Assembly (NCBI RefSeq): GCF_046736045.1
Contig: NZ_CP177134.1
Span: 1,488,001-1,552,000 of the forward strand
Origin: Leptospira_A sp046736045
GTDB lineage: Bacteria; Spirochaetota; Leptospiria; Leptospirales; Leptospiraceae
Reading direction: 5' to 3'
DNA length: 64,000 bases
Shown: positions 24,200 through 33,127 of the stretch, piece by piece
Position numbering within the stretch: the first letter of the stretch is position 1
Layout: each line of letters opens with the position of its first letter
Notes under the pieces: generated by a model
What the model was told of the DNA's origin: nothing
Databases searched by the model: none
The model's input: only the letters and a program-made list of their open reading frames with translations
Made by a program: the position numbers and the translations under genes

Positions 24200-26218
24200 A
24201 TGAAACGATACTTTTCTATTTTACCCCTTTTTGGTCTCGCTCTCTGGGCCCAACCTCTCCCGAAAGTGAAAGATGTTCGCTTTAGCCAGCCACTGAACAC
24301 CCAAAATGTGGAATATAACCCGATTGTTTCTCCATCAGGAAAGTATCTGGTTTTTCAATCCAATCGACCCGGTGGGGAAGGTGGGATGGACATTTGGATT
24401 TCAGAAAACAAAAGTTTTCCCGATCGAATGAAATACCCCGAGTGGGATGCCCCTAAAAATTTTCGTGAACTGAATACGCCCAATTTCGAAGGGATGTTCT
24501 CGATTCTTTTTGATGAGGACGAAAAACCGTACGAACTGTACTTTACTTCCGTAAGAAATAAGGATGTGAATGATCCTAAAAAAAACAGGGAAGGGTATGA
24601 CGGATTAAATATTTATTATACAAAAATCAATCATAGAACGGGGCTTTGGTCGGCACCAACCGCTTTAAACGAAGTCAATTCCAATTTTGAAGATAAGATG
24701 CCCGCCCTTTCGCCGGACGGTTGTTCTATGATATTTTCCTCCAATCGTCCGGGAGGACAAGGAGGATACGATCTTTGGATTTCCAAAAGAAATCCGTTGA
24801 CAACACCGGAAACAAAACAACCTAACTTGGATAAACCGAGTCTGTTTTGCAAAGACGGAATTTGGCAAAAACCCATCGCGTTGGGCGATGTAATCAACTC
24901 GAAAGAAGATGAAATCGGTCCTTCTTATCACTGGGATGGGAATCGGATTTACTTCAGCTCCAACCGTGAGGATAAAAATAAAAAATTCAGTTTTTATTTT
25001 TCGGAAACGAATTTGGATACCGGTTTGTTTCAAAAGCCTGCCATATTGGGTTCTCCTTTTAACACCAAACAAGGTTTAAGTGTTGATTCGACGGGATTTC
25101 CTTTTGATACACCTGCGGATTATTCTACTTATAGTCTTTGGGAAGAAAGCGATAATGAAGGTATTTCGGTTACCCATGATGATCTTTGGTTTTATTTTGC
25201 TTCCAATCGTCCCGGGGGAGAAGGGCAGTTCGATATCTATCGAACTCAGGTTCCCGAAGACTTAAGACGATCGTACGAATTTTTATTTCGTGGTTTGGTG
25301 TTAGACGGATCGGAAGCCATCATGATCGGTTTGGACGCCACTTTGAAAATTTATGATGAAACGAAACCAATTCAGATCATCACTTCCAAACGGATTGGTG
25401 GAGATCTTAGCAATGAAGATTTGGAAAATTTCAGAACCATTATAAAAACCGGCAAACTCTATCGTGTGGAAATTTCCTCGCCCGGATTTCATCCGCAGGA
25501 GTTGCTGATTGACCTGCGCGGGAATGTGGGAAAAAACAAAGAACAATACTCCCGTATTGTTTTACAGCCGATTCGTCCGGTGAAAGATGATCGTCCTAAT
25601 AAAACCATCCAAGGAATTCGTTTTGTTGTAAAAGATAGAAAAACGGATTTGGTCATCCCGAATGCAGAATGCACTTACTTTGATGATTTGACGCGCAAAG
25701 GCAAACAAATCATTTCCAAAGACAATACTTTCACATTGGACAAAGAGCCTACGTATGCATTTGAAATTTTGGTAAAGGCAAAAGGTTATAAAGAAGAAAC
25801 CTATCTTTATCCTGATACCGCTATCAAAGATATGGTTGGAAAGGAAACCGTATTGTATCTGAGAAATTTAAGTGATTTTGATGATCTGTACAATACTGTG
25901 ATTTACTTTCCAACTAACGAAAGATTGTTGCGGGCGGAAGATAAAAAACGATTGGATTTGTTTGCAGATTATCTGATTCACCATAAAAATGAAAAAGTAG
26001 AGGTCGGCGGACATACGGATAATGTGGGAAAACGGGATTATAACATCACTTTGAGTGAGGACCGTGCAAATTCCGTTTATCAATATCTTCGTGACAAAGG
26101 CGTTGCTAAAGAGAAAATGAAGATACAAGCATATTATTATTCGCAACCGATTTCTGATAATGAGACAGAAGACGGCAGAGCCAGAAACAGACGGGTGAAT
26201 TTCAAAAAAATAGACTGA
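24200..26218 (+). CDS. PD40 beta-propeller OmpA-family protein
   Basis: 672 residues. A signal peptide (MKRYFSILPLFGLALWA) is followed by WD40-like/PD40 repeats with the recurrent SNRPGGEGGMDIWIS, SNRPGGQGGYDLWIS and SNRPGGEGQFDIY (about 35-370), then carboxypeptidase-like beta domains (about 380-550) and a C-terminal OmpA domain (about 560-672; HTDNVGKRDYN, LSEDRANSVYQYL, NRRVNF) that binds peptidoglycan. The closest known form is the Pal/OmpA lipoprotein with an extra propeller found in Bacteroidetes and Leptospira. It likely links outer envelope to cell wall. It is divergent from folP; the PilZ-like gene starts 1 base after its stop. Confidence 0.85.
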   Translation: MKRYFSILPLFGLALWAQPLPKVKDVRFSQPLNTQNVEYNPIVSPSGKYLVFQSNRPGGEGGMDIWISENKSFPDRMKYPEWDAPKNFRELNTPNFEGMFSILFDEDEKPYELYFTSVRNKDVNDPKKNREGYDGLNIYYTKINHRTGLWSAPTALNEVNSNFEDKMPALSPDGCSMIFSSNRPGGQGGYDLWISKRNPLTTPETKQPNLDKPSLFCKDGIWQKPIALGDVINSKEDEIGPSYHWDGNRIYFSSNREDKNKKFSFYFSETNLDTGLFQKPAILGSPFNTKQGLSVDSTGFPFDTPADYSTYSLWEESDNEGISVTHDDLWFYFASNRPGGEGQFDIYRTQVPEDLRRSYEFLFRGLVLDGSEAIMIGLDATLKIYDETKPIQIITSKRIGGDLSNEDLENFRTIIKTGKLYRVEISSPGFHPQELLIDLRGNVGKNKEQYSRIVLQPIRPVKDDRPNKTIQGIRFVVKDRKTDLVIPNAECTYFDDLTRKGKQIISKDNTFTLDKEPTYAFEILVKAKGYKEETYLYPDTAIKDMVGKETVLYLRNLSDFDDLYNTVIYFPTNERLLRAEDKKRLDLFADYLIHHKNEKVEVGGHTDNVGKRDYNITLSEDRANSVYQYLRDKGVAKEKMKIQAYYYSQPISDNETEDGRARNRRVNFKKID

Positions 26219-26219
26219 T

Positions 26220-27347
26220 ATGATTAGTATTCCGAAAACACATTTTAAGACCGATAGGGAATGGGCTTCCATGGATGAGTCTCTTAACATTCAGGATCTG
26301 TACAAACAGATGATGAATGCGGAGGGGCTTTACTTAAAAGGTTATGATACCCAAATCAGAGTTAGGTTCAAAGGGGAAAGACCGGACAAATCCCATATTT
26401 TTGAAATGGATGCCGTTCCCGAACTTTTGGAAGATCGATTTTCCATTTATACAACTCCTTCCTATCAGGTAGAAGTGGACTATCAGCTTCTAAACAAAAA
26501 GGACAATCTACTGCTTGGCAAGTTGATTGAAAAAAGACAGTCTTTTGCCGTTCGCCAGGATCCGAGGAATGAAAAGGTTTACGGGAATGTCCAAGCTTCC
26601 AACTTTTTAGTTGCAAAAACCGATATAGATTTTTCAAAATTAACGGGTGTTAGTTCTCAGGTAATTCTTACCGATATTCATAGGAATCTTTTGAAAGATT
26701 ATCCTCTTTCAAAAGTTGTATTTATGTCTTCGGCAGAAACAAATGATGAAACCGAGTTGATGCAATTGTACAAAAAACCTTTGTATTTGATCAATACTCA
26801 GGAAATGGAATCCGCTCCTATCCCGGACATTTATAATCCTAAAGAAAGTTTTGAAGAAGATTTTTTATTAGAAGATAAGGTAGCCGAATACAAAAGAAAA
26901 AAAATGGGTTCTTTTCTGTATTACCCTATTTTTATCAGAATGAATGATTTGCATTTTTTCGCATACCTTAGCTTGGAGTATGAAAAATCGCCGATTCCCA
27001 TTGCTGTTTTCGAGCTATTTAAAGAAGTTGAAATCACCTTCCAAGAGAGAATCATGGATTCCAACACCCATATATTGGATTTAAAACAGAATGTTTTGAA
27101 TATATCCAAGGGTGGAGTGGCGATTGAGGTGAGAGAACCGGAGATTATAAAATCTCTGATGATCAAACCTTCTATGACGATTGATATCAATTTTAAGATG
27201 CAGGCTCCTATTCGTGTGGCGATTGAACTTCGGCATATGGAAGAGATCCATGATTTTTATATTGTAGGTACCCGCATCATCGGATTGAGCGGTGGAGACA
27301 AACGCGGCAAAGAAATCTACGACAGTTTGATCGATTTTTTTCGCTAA
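26220..27347 (+). CDS. DUF1577/PilZ-like protein
   Basis: 375 residues. The arrangement matches the Leptospira DUF1577 group: an N-terminal YcgR-like beta domain (about 15-120), a central alpha/beta part, and a C-terminal PilZ-like barrel (about 270-375) with ILDLKQNVLNISKGGVAIEV and VAIELRHMEEIHDFYIVGTR. The N-[IL]SxGG element is the hallmark of PilZ. The upstream RxxxR needed for c-di-GMP is not evident, so ligand binding is uncertain. No membrane segment. It starts 1 base after the OmpA-family gene and is followed 32 bases later by hisS. A related protein is encoded at 44806-45984. Confidence 0.6.
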   Translation: MISIPKTHFKTDREWASMDESLNIQDLYKQMMNAEGLYLKGYDTQIRVRFKGERPDKSHIFEMDAVPELLEDRFSIYTTPSYQVEVDYQLLNKKDNLLLGKLIEKRQSFAVRQDPRNEKVYGNVQASNFLVAKTDIDFSKLTGVSSQVILTDIHRNLLKDYPLSKVVFMSSAETNDETELMQLYKKPLYLINTQEMESAPIPDIYNPKESFEEDFLLEDKVAEYKRKKMGSFLYYPIFIRMNDLHFFAYLSLEYEKSPIPIAVFELFKEVEITFQERIMDSNTHILDLKQNVLNISKGGVAIEVREPEIIKSLMIKPSMTIDINFKMQAPIRVAIELRHMEEIHDFYIVGTRIIGLSGGDKRGKEIYDSLIDFFR

Positions 27348-27379
27348 ACAAACATTATACTAAAAGGCAAAGTCCTGAT

Positions 27380-28690
27380 TTGAAAGAGCAAAAACTAACT
27401 ACTGCAAATTATAAAGGTACACGGGATTTTTTTCCTGAGGATATGAAGTTGCGCAACTATTTGTTTTCAGTAATGAAACAGGTTGCTATTTCCTACGGAT
27501 ACGAAGAATACGATGGCCCCATGATTGAATCTTTGGATTTATATCGTGCAAAAACCGGAGAAGAAATCGTTGGTAAACAAATTTATAATTTTATAGATAA
27601 AGGCGGAAGGGAAGTTGCCATCCGTCCCGAGATGACACCGACTGTGGCGCGTATGGTGGCGAGCAAACTTCGTGATCTCCCTAGACCGATCCGCTGGTTT
27701 TCGATTCCCAATCTTTGGAGATATGAACAGCCTGGGCACGGACGTTTGCGGGAACATTGGCAACTCAACGTGGATATGTTCGGAGTGAATCATTTCCGGG
27801 CCGAACTCGAAATTTTCGCTCTTGCTTGCGATATTTTATTTGCTTTTGGTGCTCCGAGAAATTCCTTTCGGGTGAAAGTTTCGCATCGTTTGTTGTTAGA
27901 TGAATTTTTTAAATCAGGTTTGAAATTAAAACCAGAACAGGCTCAGGAAGTTTCCAAGATCCTGGATAAAAAAAATAAGATCACCCAAGACGAATATGTT
28001 GCGCTTGTTTCAAAAACAATCCCGGACGATGTTACTGCAATTACCAAGATCGATCAGTTCCTCGCTGCAACTGTGGAAAATATCCGATCCATTCCCGGTT
28101 TGACCGAAGATACCATTCAAAAGATAAATGATCTGTTTTCCGGACTGAAAGATTTGGGTTTGGCGGATATTGTGGACTTCGATCCTTCCGTAGTCAGGGG
28201 ATTTGATTATTATACCGGCTTTATTTTTGAGATTTTCGATACCAGTCCAAAGAACAAGCGTTCGTTATATGGTGGTGGTCGTTATGACAACTTGATCGGA
28301 CTTTTTTCCAATGAAGAACTTTCGGGAATCGGTTTCGGACTTGGTGATGTCACTTTGCAAAATTTTTTGGAAACACACGGATTATTGCCGAACTTATCCA
28401 ATGCCAACACCGTTTATATTCCTTTGCTCGATGATACTTCCTTTGCTGCAACGCAAGACCTGGCTAAACAATTCAGAGCTGCCGGTGTCGCGGTAGATCT
28501 TTCTTTGCAAAATCAAAAGATGGGAAAACAACTTTCCTATGCGGAAAAAAAAGGATACCGATGGATTGTGATTCTCGGTGAAGAAGAAATTAAAAATCAA
28601 ACTGTAACTTTAAAAGATATGGTAGGTCGTTCCCAGGAAGAATTGAAATGGAATGATGCCTTACAAAAAATTCGGACTGAACTTTCCTGA
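27380..28690 (+). CDS. hisS: histidyl-tRNA synthetase
   Basis: 436 residues from a TTG start. Class II aminoacyl-tRNA synthetase: motif 1 region around GTRDFFPEDMKLR, motif 2 in VAIRPEMTPTVARM and WRYEQPGHGRLREHWQ, the histidine-binding GFDYYTGFIFEIF, and GGGRYDNLIG with GIGFGLG for motif 3. The C-terminal anticodon-binding domain (about 335-436) ends with KGYRWIVILGEEE. All parts are of normal length. It charges tRNA-His. Its stop overlaps the ATG of the PAP2 gene (TGATG), so it leads a four-gene run with the PAP2, acyltransferase and CPBP genes. Confidence 0.95.
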   Translation: MKEQKLTTANYKGTRDFFPEDMKLRNYLFSVMKQVAISYGYEEYDGPMIESLDLYRAKTGEEIVGKQIYNFIDKGGREVAIRPEMTPTVARMVASKLRDLPRPIRWFSIPNLWRYEQPGHGRLREHWQLNVDMFGVNHFRAELEIFALACDILFAFGAPRNSFRVKVSHRLLLDEFFKSGLKLKPEQAQEVSKILDKKNKITQDEYVALVSKTIPDDVTAITKIDQFLAATVENIRSIPGLTEDTIQKINDLFSGLKDLGLADIVDFDPSVVRGFDYYTGFIFEIFDTSPKNKRSLYGGGRYDNLIGLFSNEELSGIGFGLGDVTLQNFLETHGLLPNLSNANTVYIPLLDDTSFAATQDLAKQFRAAGVAVDLSLQNQKMGKQLSYAEKKGYRWIVILGEEEIKNQTVTLKDMVGRSQEELKWNDALQKIRTELS

Positions 28691-29217
28691 TGAATTTTAT
28701 TTCTCTCATAGATCAAAAGTTTTCGATTTGGATTCAGTCCCATCTGCATAGTCAAAGATTGAGTTGGGTTCTCTCCCGAATCAATAAAGGCGAGATGCTT
28801 GCGCTGATTCTTTTGCCTTTGATGTTCACGAGCGATTTGTACAAACCGATTTATATTTCCCTTCCCATTGTTTTGATTTTTACTTACGGAACGGATCGTT
28901 TGGTTTTATCTTTAAAGAAATATTTTTCCCGTAAACGCCCTCTTGTCAGCGTGATGGGAAAAAAAGATTCCAATCCGGATATGAAACATTCTTTTCCTTC
29001 GGCACATAGCGCCAATTCGGCGGTAGTTGCGACCATCCTTGTGTTCGGTTTCGGAGAAACTTCCTGGTTTTATGGTTTCAGTATATTTGCAGGTGTGGGA
29101 AGGTTACTTACATTACATCATTTTTTAAGTGACATTCTCGGCGGATGGGTGATCGGTTTTGCGATCGGTATATTCGGCGTCGGGACATTACAAATTCTGC
29201 GATTGTATATTTTATAG
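28690..29217 (+). CDS. PAP2-family membrane phosphatase
   Basis: 175 residues with about five membrane segments. The three phosphatase motifs are present in order: KKYFSRKRP (motif 1), PSAHSANS (motif 2, with Ala for the common Gly) and GRLLTLHHFLSD (motif 3, with the catalytic His and the Asp). Such enzymes dephosphorylate undecaprenyl pyrophosphate, phosphatidate or lipid A outside the inner membrane. Its neighbour, an LpxL-like acyltransferase, favours a lipid A or glycerolipid role. The start codon overlaps the hisS stop. Confidence 0.85.
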   Translation: MNFISLIDQKFSIWIQSHLHSQRLSWVLSRINKGEMLALILLPLMFTSDLYKPIYISLPIVLIFTYGTDRLVLSLKKYFSRKRPLVSVMGKKDSNPDMKHSFPSAHSANSAVVATILVFGFGETSWFYGFSIFAGVGRLLTLHHFLSDILGGWVIGFAIGIFGVGTLQILRLYIL

Positions 29218-29232
29218 AAAGGAAAGAAACTG

Positions 29233-30132
29233 ATGAAAAAAATCACTCATCTACTCTCATTCTGTCTTGTTTATATTTTTTATTTTCCGTTTAAAATCCT
29301 ACCTTACAGAACCTGCCTTTCATACGGGGTGCTGCTTACAAAACTGATTTTCCCTCTCGCAAAAAAACACAGGAAAATTGCTGCGGAAAATATAAAATTT
29401 GCCTTTCCTGAAAAGTCAGAGGAAGAAGTTCAAATTTTAGTTAAAAAACATTTCAGACATCTGGGGCATTTGTTGGCTCATACTCTTTGGGCGCCTCGTA
29501 TGACAAAGAAATGGTTGAACAAGTATTTGGTGGTGGATGAAGAAAGTCTTCGTATTGAAGAAGAGACCAAAAAACAAGGTGTAGGTGTTGTTTTGATTTC
29601 CGGTCATCTGGGCACTTGGGAAGTTTTGGTTCAGTTTCTCGGAATTCGAATGAAAGGAGGAGGGATTTATAAAAAGATCCGCAATCCTTTTGTGGACTGG
29701 CTACTTAGAAAGATGCGTTCAAAAAACGGAATCGTTTTGGTTCCCGTGGAAGAATCCACGCAAGTGATCAAAATGTTGAAACAAGGTTATTGGGTTGGAT
29801 TCGGTTCCGACCAAAATGCGGGGAGCGCCGGTATATTTGTTCCGTTTTTAAATCGCCAGGCATCTACTTTCGTCGGTCCCGCCCTTATGGCTTATCTCAC
29901 CGGTGCGAAAATGTTATACTATTCTGTGTTATCCGGTGAAGATGGCAAAGTAATCGTTCGGGTGAAGGATCTCGGGTTTGTAGATAAAAAGAAATTTCCT
30001 ACAAAGGAAGAAGTCCTTCGTCACTATACGGAACTTTGGACTCATACTTTGGAAGGAGAAGTGAAACTTTTTCCGGAACAGTACTTTTGGGTTCATCGTC
30101 GGTGGAGAACTCAACCCAAAGTTGAAGTTTAG
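29233..30132 (+). CDS. LpxL/HtrB-like lipid acyltransferase
   Basis: 299 residues. An N-terminal hydrophobic anchor is followed by the catalytic motif SGHLGTWEV (HX4D/E), then GSDQNAGSAGIFVPFLNR and PEQYFWVHRRWRT. These are signatures of the bacterial lipid A secondary acyltransferase family, which adds a fatty acid to lipid A precursors using acyl-ACP. AAAGGAAAG before the ATG is a good ribosome-binding site. It lies between the PAP2 phosphatase and a CPBP membrane protein in one transcript, suggesting an outer-leaflet lipid modification group. Confidence 0.85.
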   Translation: MKKITHLLSFCLVYIFYFPFKILPYRTCLSYGVLLTKLIFPLAKKHRKIAAENIKFAFPEKSEEEVQILVKKHFRHLGHLLAHTLWAPRMTKKWLNKYLVVDEESLRIEEETKKQGVGVVLISGHLGTWEVLVQFLGIRMKGGGIYKKIRNPFVDWLLRKMRSKNGIVLVPVEESTQVIKMLKQGYWVGFGSDQNAGSAGIFVPFLNRQASTFVGPALMAYLTGAKMLYYSVLSGEDGKVIVRVKDLGFVDKKKFPTKEEVLRHYTELWTHTLEGEVKLFPEQYFWVHRRWRTQPKVEV

Positions 30133-31059
30133 ATGAAAGACAAACTTTCTTTTTTGTTTGAACCCTTTCGTATTTATAAAAAAGAAAATCCTGACTTTGT
30201 TTTTATTTCATTCACTTATTTTATCATCGCCTTATTCATTATAATTGAATATACTTTCGAAATAGGAAAAACTTTTTCCTTCATCGGAGCGGGTTTTAAT
30301 TATACGATTCCCTTTTTTTTGGTTATTCTTTTCCATTCTTTCAGAAACAAAAGTTTTTGGATTCTGAAATCATATCGCTTTTGGGTCATATTTCTTTGTA
30401 TCATCATCTCACTCATAAGTAGCGAAAGTACAAAAGTTTTTGCGATTCTAATCAGGGATCATATCACCGTTGAAAATAGATACGCAGCTTATAAATTTGC
30501 CATTCAACTCAAGGTTTGGATTTTTTACGGATTTCCACCAATGATTTGTTATGTGATTTTACGTTATCTGAAAAAAGGTTCCGAAGAAAACGGTGAGTTG
30601 GAAACAAAGGCGGAGATTCCCATCGTTTCCTATCTGATTTTACTTGTACCTATGATCGTTGTAGTATTTTTTGCGGCACTTGGAAAGGATTTTCAGAACT
30701 ACTATCCCAGAGCTCCGAGAGACGAACCTCTGATCGGATTTCATGTTACTTTACCGATTATTATTATATTCGAAATTCTTTATGTTCTTGCCTTTGTTGC
30801 TACCGAATGGTTTTTTCGCGGATTTGTAATTCGAATCCTTCATCCGTTCTTCGGGAAAAATTCGATTTTACTGATGACCGTTCTTTATGTGGCAATCCAT
30901 TATGAAAAACCGATCTTGGAGACGATGAGTTCTTCCGTCGGAGGTTTTGTTCTGGGCATTTATTCTTATTATACGGGCAAAATCCGGGGCGGCGTGCTCA
31001 TTCATGTGGGGATTGCGTTGGCGATGGAAATCATTCCTATCCTTTTACGAACAGCCTGA
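30133..31059 (+). CDS. CPBP-family membrane protein with incomplete active site
   Basis: 308 residues with about eight membrane segments. The C-terminal half matches the CPBP/Abi glutamic protease fold: ATEWFFRGFVIRI for motif 1, LYVAIHYEK for motif 2 and VGGFVLGIYSYYTGKIRGGV then LIHVGIAL for motif 3. In motif 1 the usual EExxxR reads TExxxR, so one of two catalytic glutamates is missing; the other Glu, the Arg and both His remain. It may be a weak protease or a binding protein. Its ATG directly follows the stop of the acyltransferase gene. Confidence 0.7.
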   Translation: MKDKLSFLFEPFRIYKKENPDFVFISFTYFIIALFIIIEYTFEIGKTFSFIGAGFNYTIPFFLVILFHSFRNKSFWILKSYRFWVIFLCIIISLISSESTKVFAILIRDHITVENRYAAYKFAIQLKVWIFYGFPPMICYVILRYLKKGSEENGELETKAEIPIVSYLILLVPMIVVVFFAALGKDFQNYYPRAPRDEPLIGFHVTLPIIIIFEILYVLAFVATEWFFRGFVIRILHPFFGKNSILLMTVLYVAIHYEKPILETMSSSVGGFVLGIYSYYTGKIRGGVLIHVGIALAMEIIPILLRTA

Positions 31060-31077
31060 TTTGTTTACAAATGTTAG

Positions 31078-31185
31078 GCGGCCTCCCGAATCCTTCGGAT
31101 CGGGACCGGGCTACTCCGGGCTCGCGGATTCCCGCTCGGTCGCAATTTCTTGCGACTAAACCCTCCGTATCCCTGGCCGGGGTAA
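31078..31185. repeat. GC-rich multi-hairpin intergenic element
   Basis: Clearly richer in G+C than the surrounding DNA. Within about 70 bases it has a near-perfect hairpin at 31085-31104 (CCCGAATCC/GGATCGGG around TTC), GCGG-attc-CCGC at 31124-31135, enclosed by ACCG (31105-31108) and CGGT (31137-31140), and GTCGCAA-tttc-TTGCGAC at 31139-31156. It begins right after the CPBP gene stop. I believe similar blocks are scattered in Leptospira genomes, so I call it a repeat, but this cannot be confirmed from one window. A structured RNA is the alternative. Confidence 0.5.
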
Positions 31186-31219
31186 TCATTTAAAATAGTG
31201 ATAGAATCGGTATTTGTTT

Positions 31220-31366
31220 GGGCGGGGATGGGCAAAAAGGCGAACTTTTCGGAAGAAAATTTCTGAAAATCAATCGATCGCTTTACAAGAGAAAGATGGT
31301 ATGATAAATGAAACGCATTGGGTGGCGGGTGGTTAACCCCTCCCAATGTCAATAGGGCGGGGATGG
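31220..31366. repeat. pair of 12-bp direct repeats flanking a hairpin
   Basis: GGGCGGGGATGG occurs at 31220-31231 and again at 31355-31366. Between them, CATTGGG (31316-31322) pairs with CCCAATG (31342-31348), with an inner GGGT/ACCC match. The hairpin is 48 bases past the GLUG gene stop and could also act as its terminator. Confidence 0.4.
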
Positions 31367-31395
31367 TATACTTAAAATCTACGAATGATCTGTAT

Positions 31396-32856
31396 CTATA
31401 GGTTGTTTTGCCATTTCAATTTTGGATATTCGGTAGAAGTTCCTAAATCCCAGATTGCGGTGTCCCAGCCATTATAGATTGGAACTCCCGCGCAACTATC
31501 GTTAGGTGTAGTAGCACAAGTCATTTGAGCGGTGGTTCTCGGTGTTCCTCTCGTATCGTTGTCCGATTGATTGGCAACATCTACATTATAATAAGAGTTG
31601 GTCACCGGTGTAGTTATCACTCCGACCAATCCTCCTTTGGTAGCTCCGATACTCAATACCGAACCGACTGCGTAGGAATTTATGATAACGTCACTCGACA
31701 ATTGTGATCGCCCGATCACACCACCCATATAGTTTCCCCCGCTCAGAGTACCTATGAAATAACAATTTTCGGTCGTGCTACTGGCAGATCTTCCTGTAAT
31801 TCCGCCAACATTCTCTACACCTGTAATATCCGCTTTTGCAAATGATCTGACCACACGATTACCTCCAAAGTTGAATCCCACAAGGCCAGCCGCATAATCG
31901 GTTGTATTTTGAATCGTTCCTTGGAAAGAAGAATCGGAAACGGCGGAACTAGATCCCGACATTCTCGCAATCAATCCGCCTGAATAAGGAGCATCTGATT
32001 GAATGTTGCCTTGAATGACATGTATGTTCTGGGCATCGATTTGTACATTGCCACCTAATACTGCTACGTATCCGCTTCCTATTGCGGTAACATTTCGGAA
32101 ATGGATATTTTTAACTTGAATCAGTATGCCTGAATTGCCGATAAACGCTACTTCGGAGACTCCGGGATGATTCATCGTCAAATTGAATAAAGTATGTCCT
32201 TGTCCGTCAAAGTTTCCGGTGAACGGATTGGCAGTGCTGCCAATCGAGTTGAAATTGATAGAAGATAGATCCAAATCCCGTGATATTTGATAATAAGAAT
32301 TGGGGTTCGTTATATGGTGAGTTGTTACTGATTGCAATTGATCAGGGTTGCAAATGACAAACGGATCACCGACTGTTCCCGAACCGGCATTAATCGTTAA
32401 ATCAGTGCAAGGTGATGGTAATTTTGTGCTGATTCGTATAACAGCATTGGCACTCGCGGATGCATTGGATGCAGTAATTGTATAGTCCTTTCCGGTTACA
32501 ATCTCTCTGGGTGTTCCGGTGATTACTCCGGTTGCCGCATTGATAAATAAGCCATCCGGTAAAGCCGGAGCAGTTGCATAAGACGTTGGTGTTCCGGTAA
32601 CAGTTGGAGTTATGGAAGAGATGGATTCTCCCGTGGTGAAAATAAATGGCGATCCTGAATAATTGATACTTAGATCGGAGCTTCCCGCCTTGCAACTGAT
32701 TTGATTCGTCTGACAAAGCATGAATCTGATATCCATGATTTGGTCATGAGGGGCTTTTTCTAAATTTGGAATGCAATTTGCTACAAACAAAATGGAGGGT
32801 AAACAATGAAGGACCATCACCCACCTTTTCAAATATTTTGTTAACAAAAATGACAT
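31396..32856 (-). CDS. GLUG-repeat and Ig-like surface lipoprotein
   Basis: 486 residues from the ATG at 32856. A TTG at 32880 and an ATG at 32817 are alternatives; the latter has the best ribosome-binding site (AAAAGG) but leaves a signal peptide without positive charge. The signal ends at LFVANC, a spirochaete lipobox. Next comes a putative Ig domain (about 55-140; ALPDGLFINAATGVITGTP, the He_PIG pattern), then GLUG motifs (about 200-460), such as AGLVGFNFGG, VGGITGRSAS, MGGVIGRSQ and KGGLVGV. Such proteins are adhesin-like surface lipoproteins. Structured elements lie on both sides of the gene. Confidence 0.75.
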   Translation of the reverse strand: MSFLLTKYLKRWVMVLHCLPSILFVANCIPNLEKAPHDQIMDIRFMLCQTNQISCKAGSSDLSINYSGSPFIFTTGESISSITPTVTGTPTSYATAPALPDGLFINAATGVITGTPREIVTGKDYTITASNASASANAVIRISTKLPSPCTDLTINAGSGTVGDPFVICNPDQLQSVTTHHITNPNSYYQISRDLDLSSINFNSIGSTANPFTGNFDGQGHTLFNLTMNHPGVSEVAFIGNSGILIQVKNIHFRNVTAIGSGYVAVLGGNVQIDAQNIHVIQGNIQSDAPYSGGLIARMSGSSSAVSDSSFQGTIQNTTDYAAGLVGFNFGGNRVVRSFAKADITGVENVGGITGRSASSTTENCYFIGTLSGGNYMGGVIGRSQLSSDVIINSYAVGSVLSIGATKGGLVGVITTPVTNSYYNVDVANQSDNDTRGTPRTTAQMTCATTPNDSCAGVPIYNGWDTAIWDLGTSTEYPKLKWQNNL

Positions 32857-33042
32857 AGCCTGTAATTTTCCCGGCCACAATGTTTGCGGCTCGAGTATTT
32901 GATTGTACTAAAATAGGTATGTCAATTTATTTTCGATAACTGAACACTGTCTCCTTACTTATGTTCCATCAATTCGATACGGATTCCCGCGCCAGTGATC
33001 GTAGCGGAAATCATGTATACTTCTAACTCTTAAAAGCAAGGT

Positions 33043-33127
33043 AGATGTTTCTCGCGGTTACGGAGACAGGATGCCGAAGCTTGTGAACGTAACACGGATG
33101 TTACGTGAGCAAGAGCGAGAAACATCG
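33043..33127. repeat. long nested inverted-repeat element
   Basis: The outer arms GATGTTTCTCGC (33044-33055) and GCGAGAAACATC (33115-33126) are perfect 12-bp complements. Nested inside, ACGTAACA (33087-33094) and TGTTACGT (33099-33106) form a perfect 8-bp stem with loop CGGA, flanked by CTTG/CAAG. It starts 12 bases past the stop of the minus-strand PntA-type gene. It could be its terminator, but the size and nesting suggest a mobile palindromic repeat or a structured RNA. Confidence 0.5.

Larger units (their letters stand above)
31060..31395. other. intergenic region with structured GC-rich element
   Basis: This 336-base convergent gap holds a GC-rich block (31078-31185, listed separately), two copies of GGGCGGGGATGG (31220-31231 and 31355-31366), and a hairpin between CATTGGG (31316-31322) and CCCAATG (31342-31348). 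A minus-strand open frame of 92 codons (31074-31352) crosses all of these but has no coding character that I trust. Confidence 0.6.

Noticed and set aside
31074..31352. 92-codon minus-strand open frame
   Set aside because: It is made largely of the GC-rich structured element and repeats, has no ribosome-binding site or domain, and its Arg/Pro-rich tail looks like translated repeat DNA.
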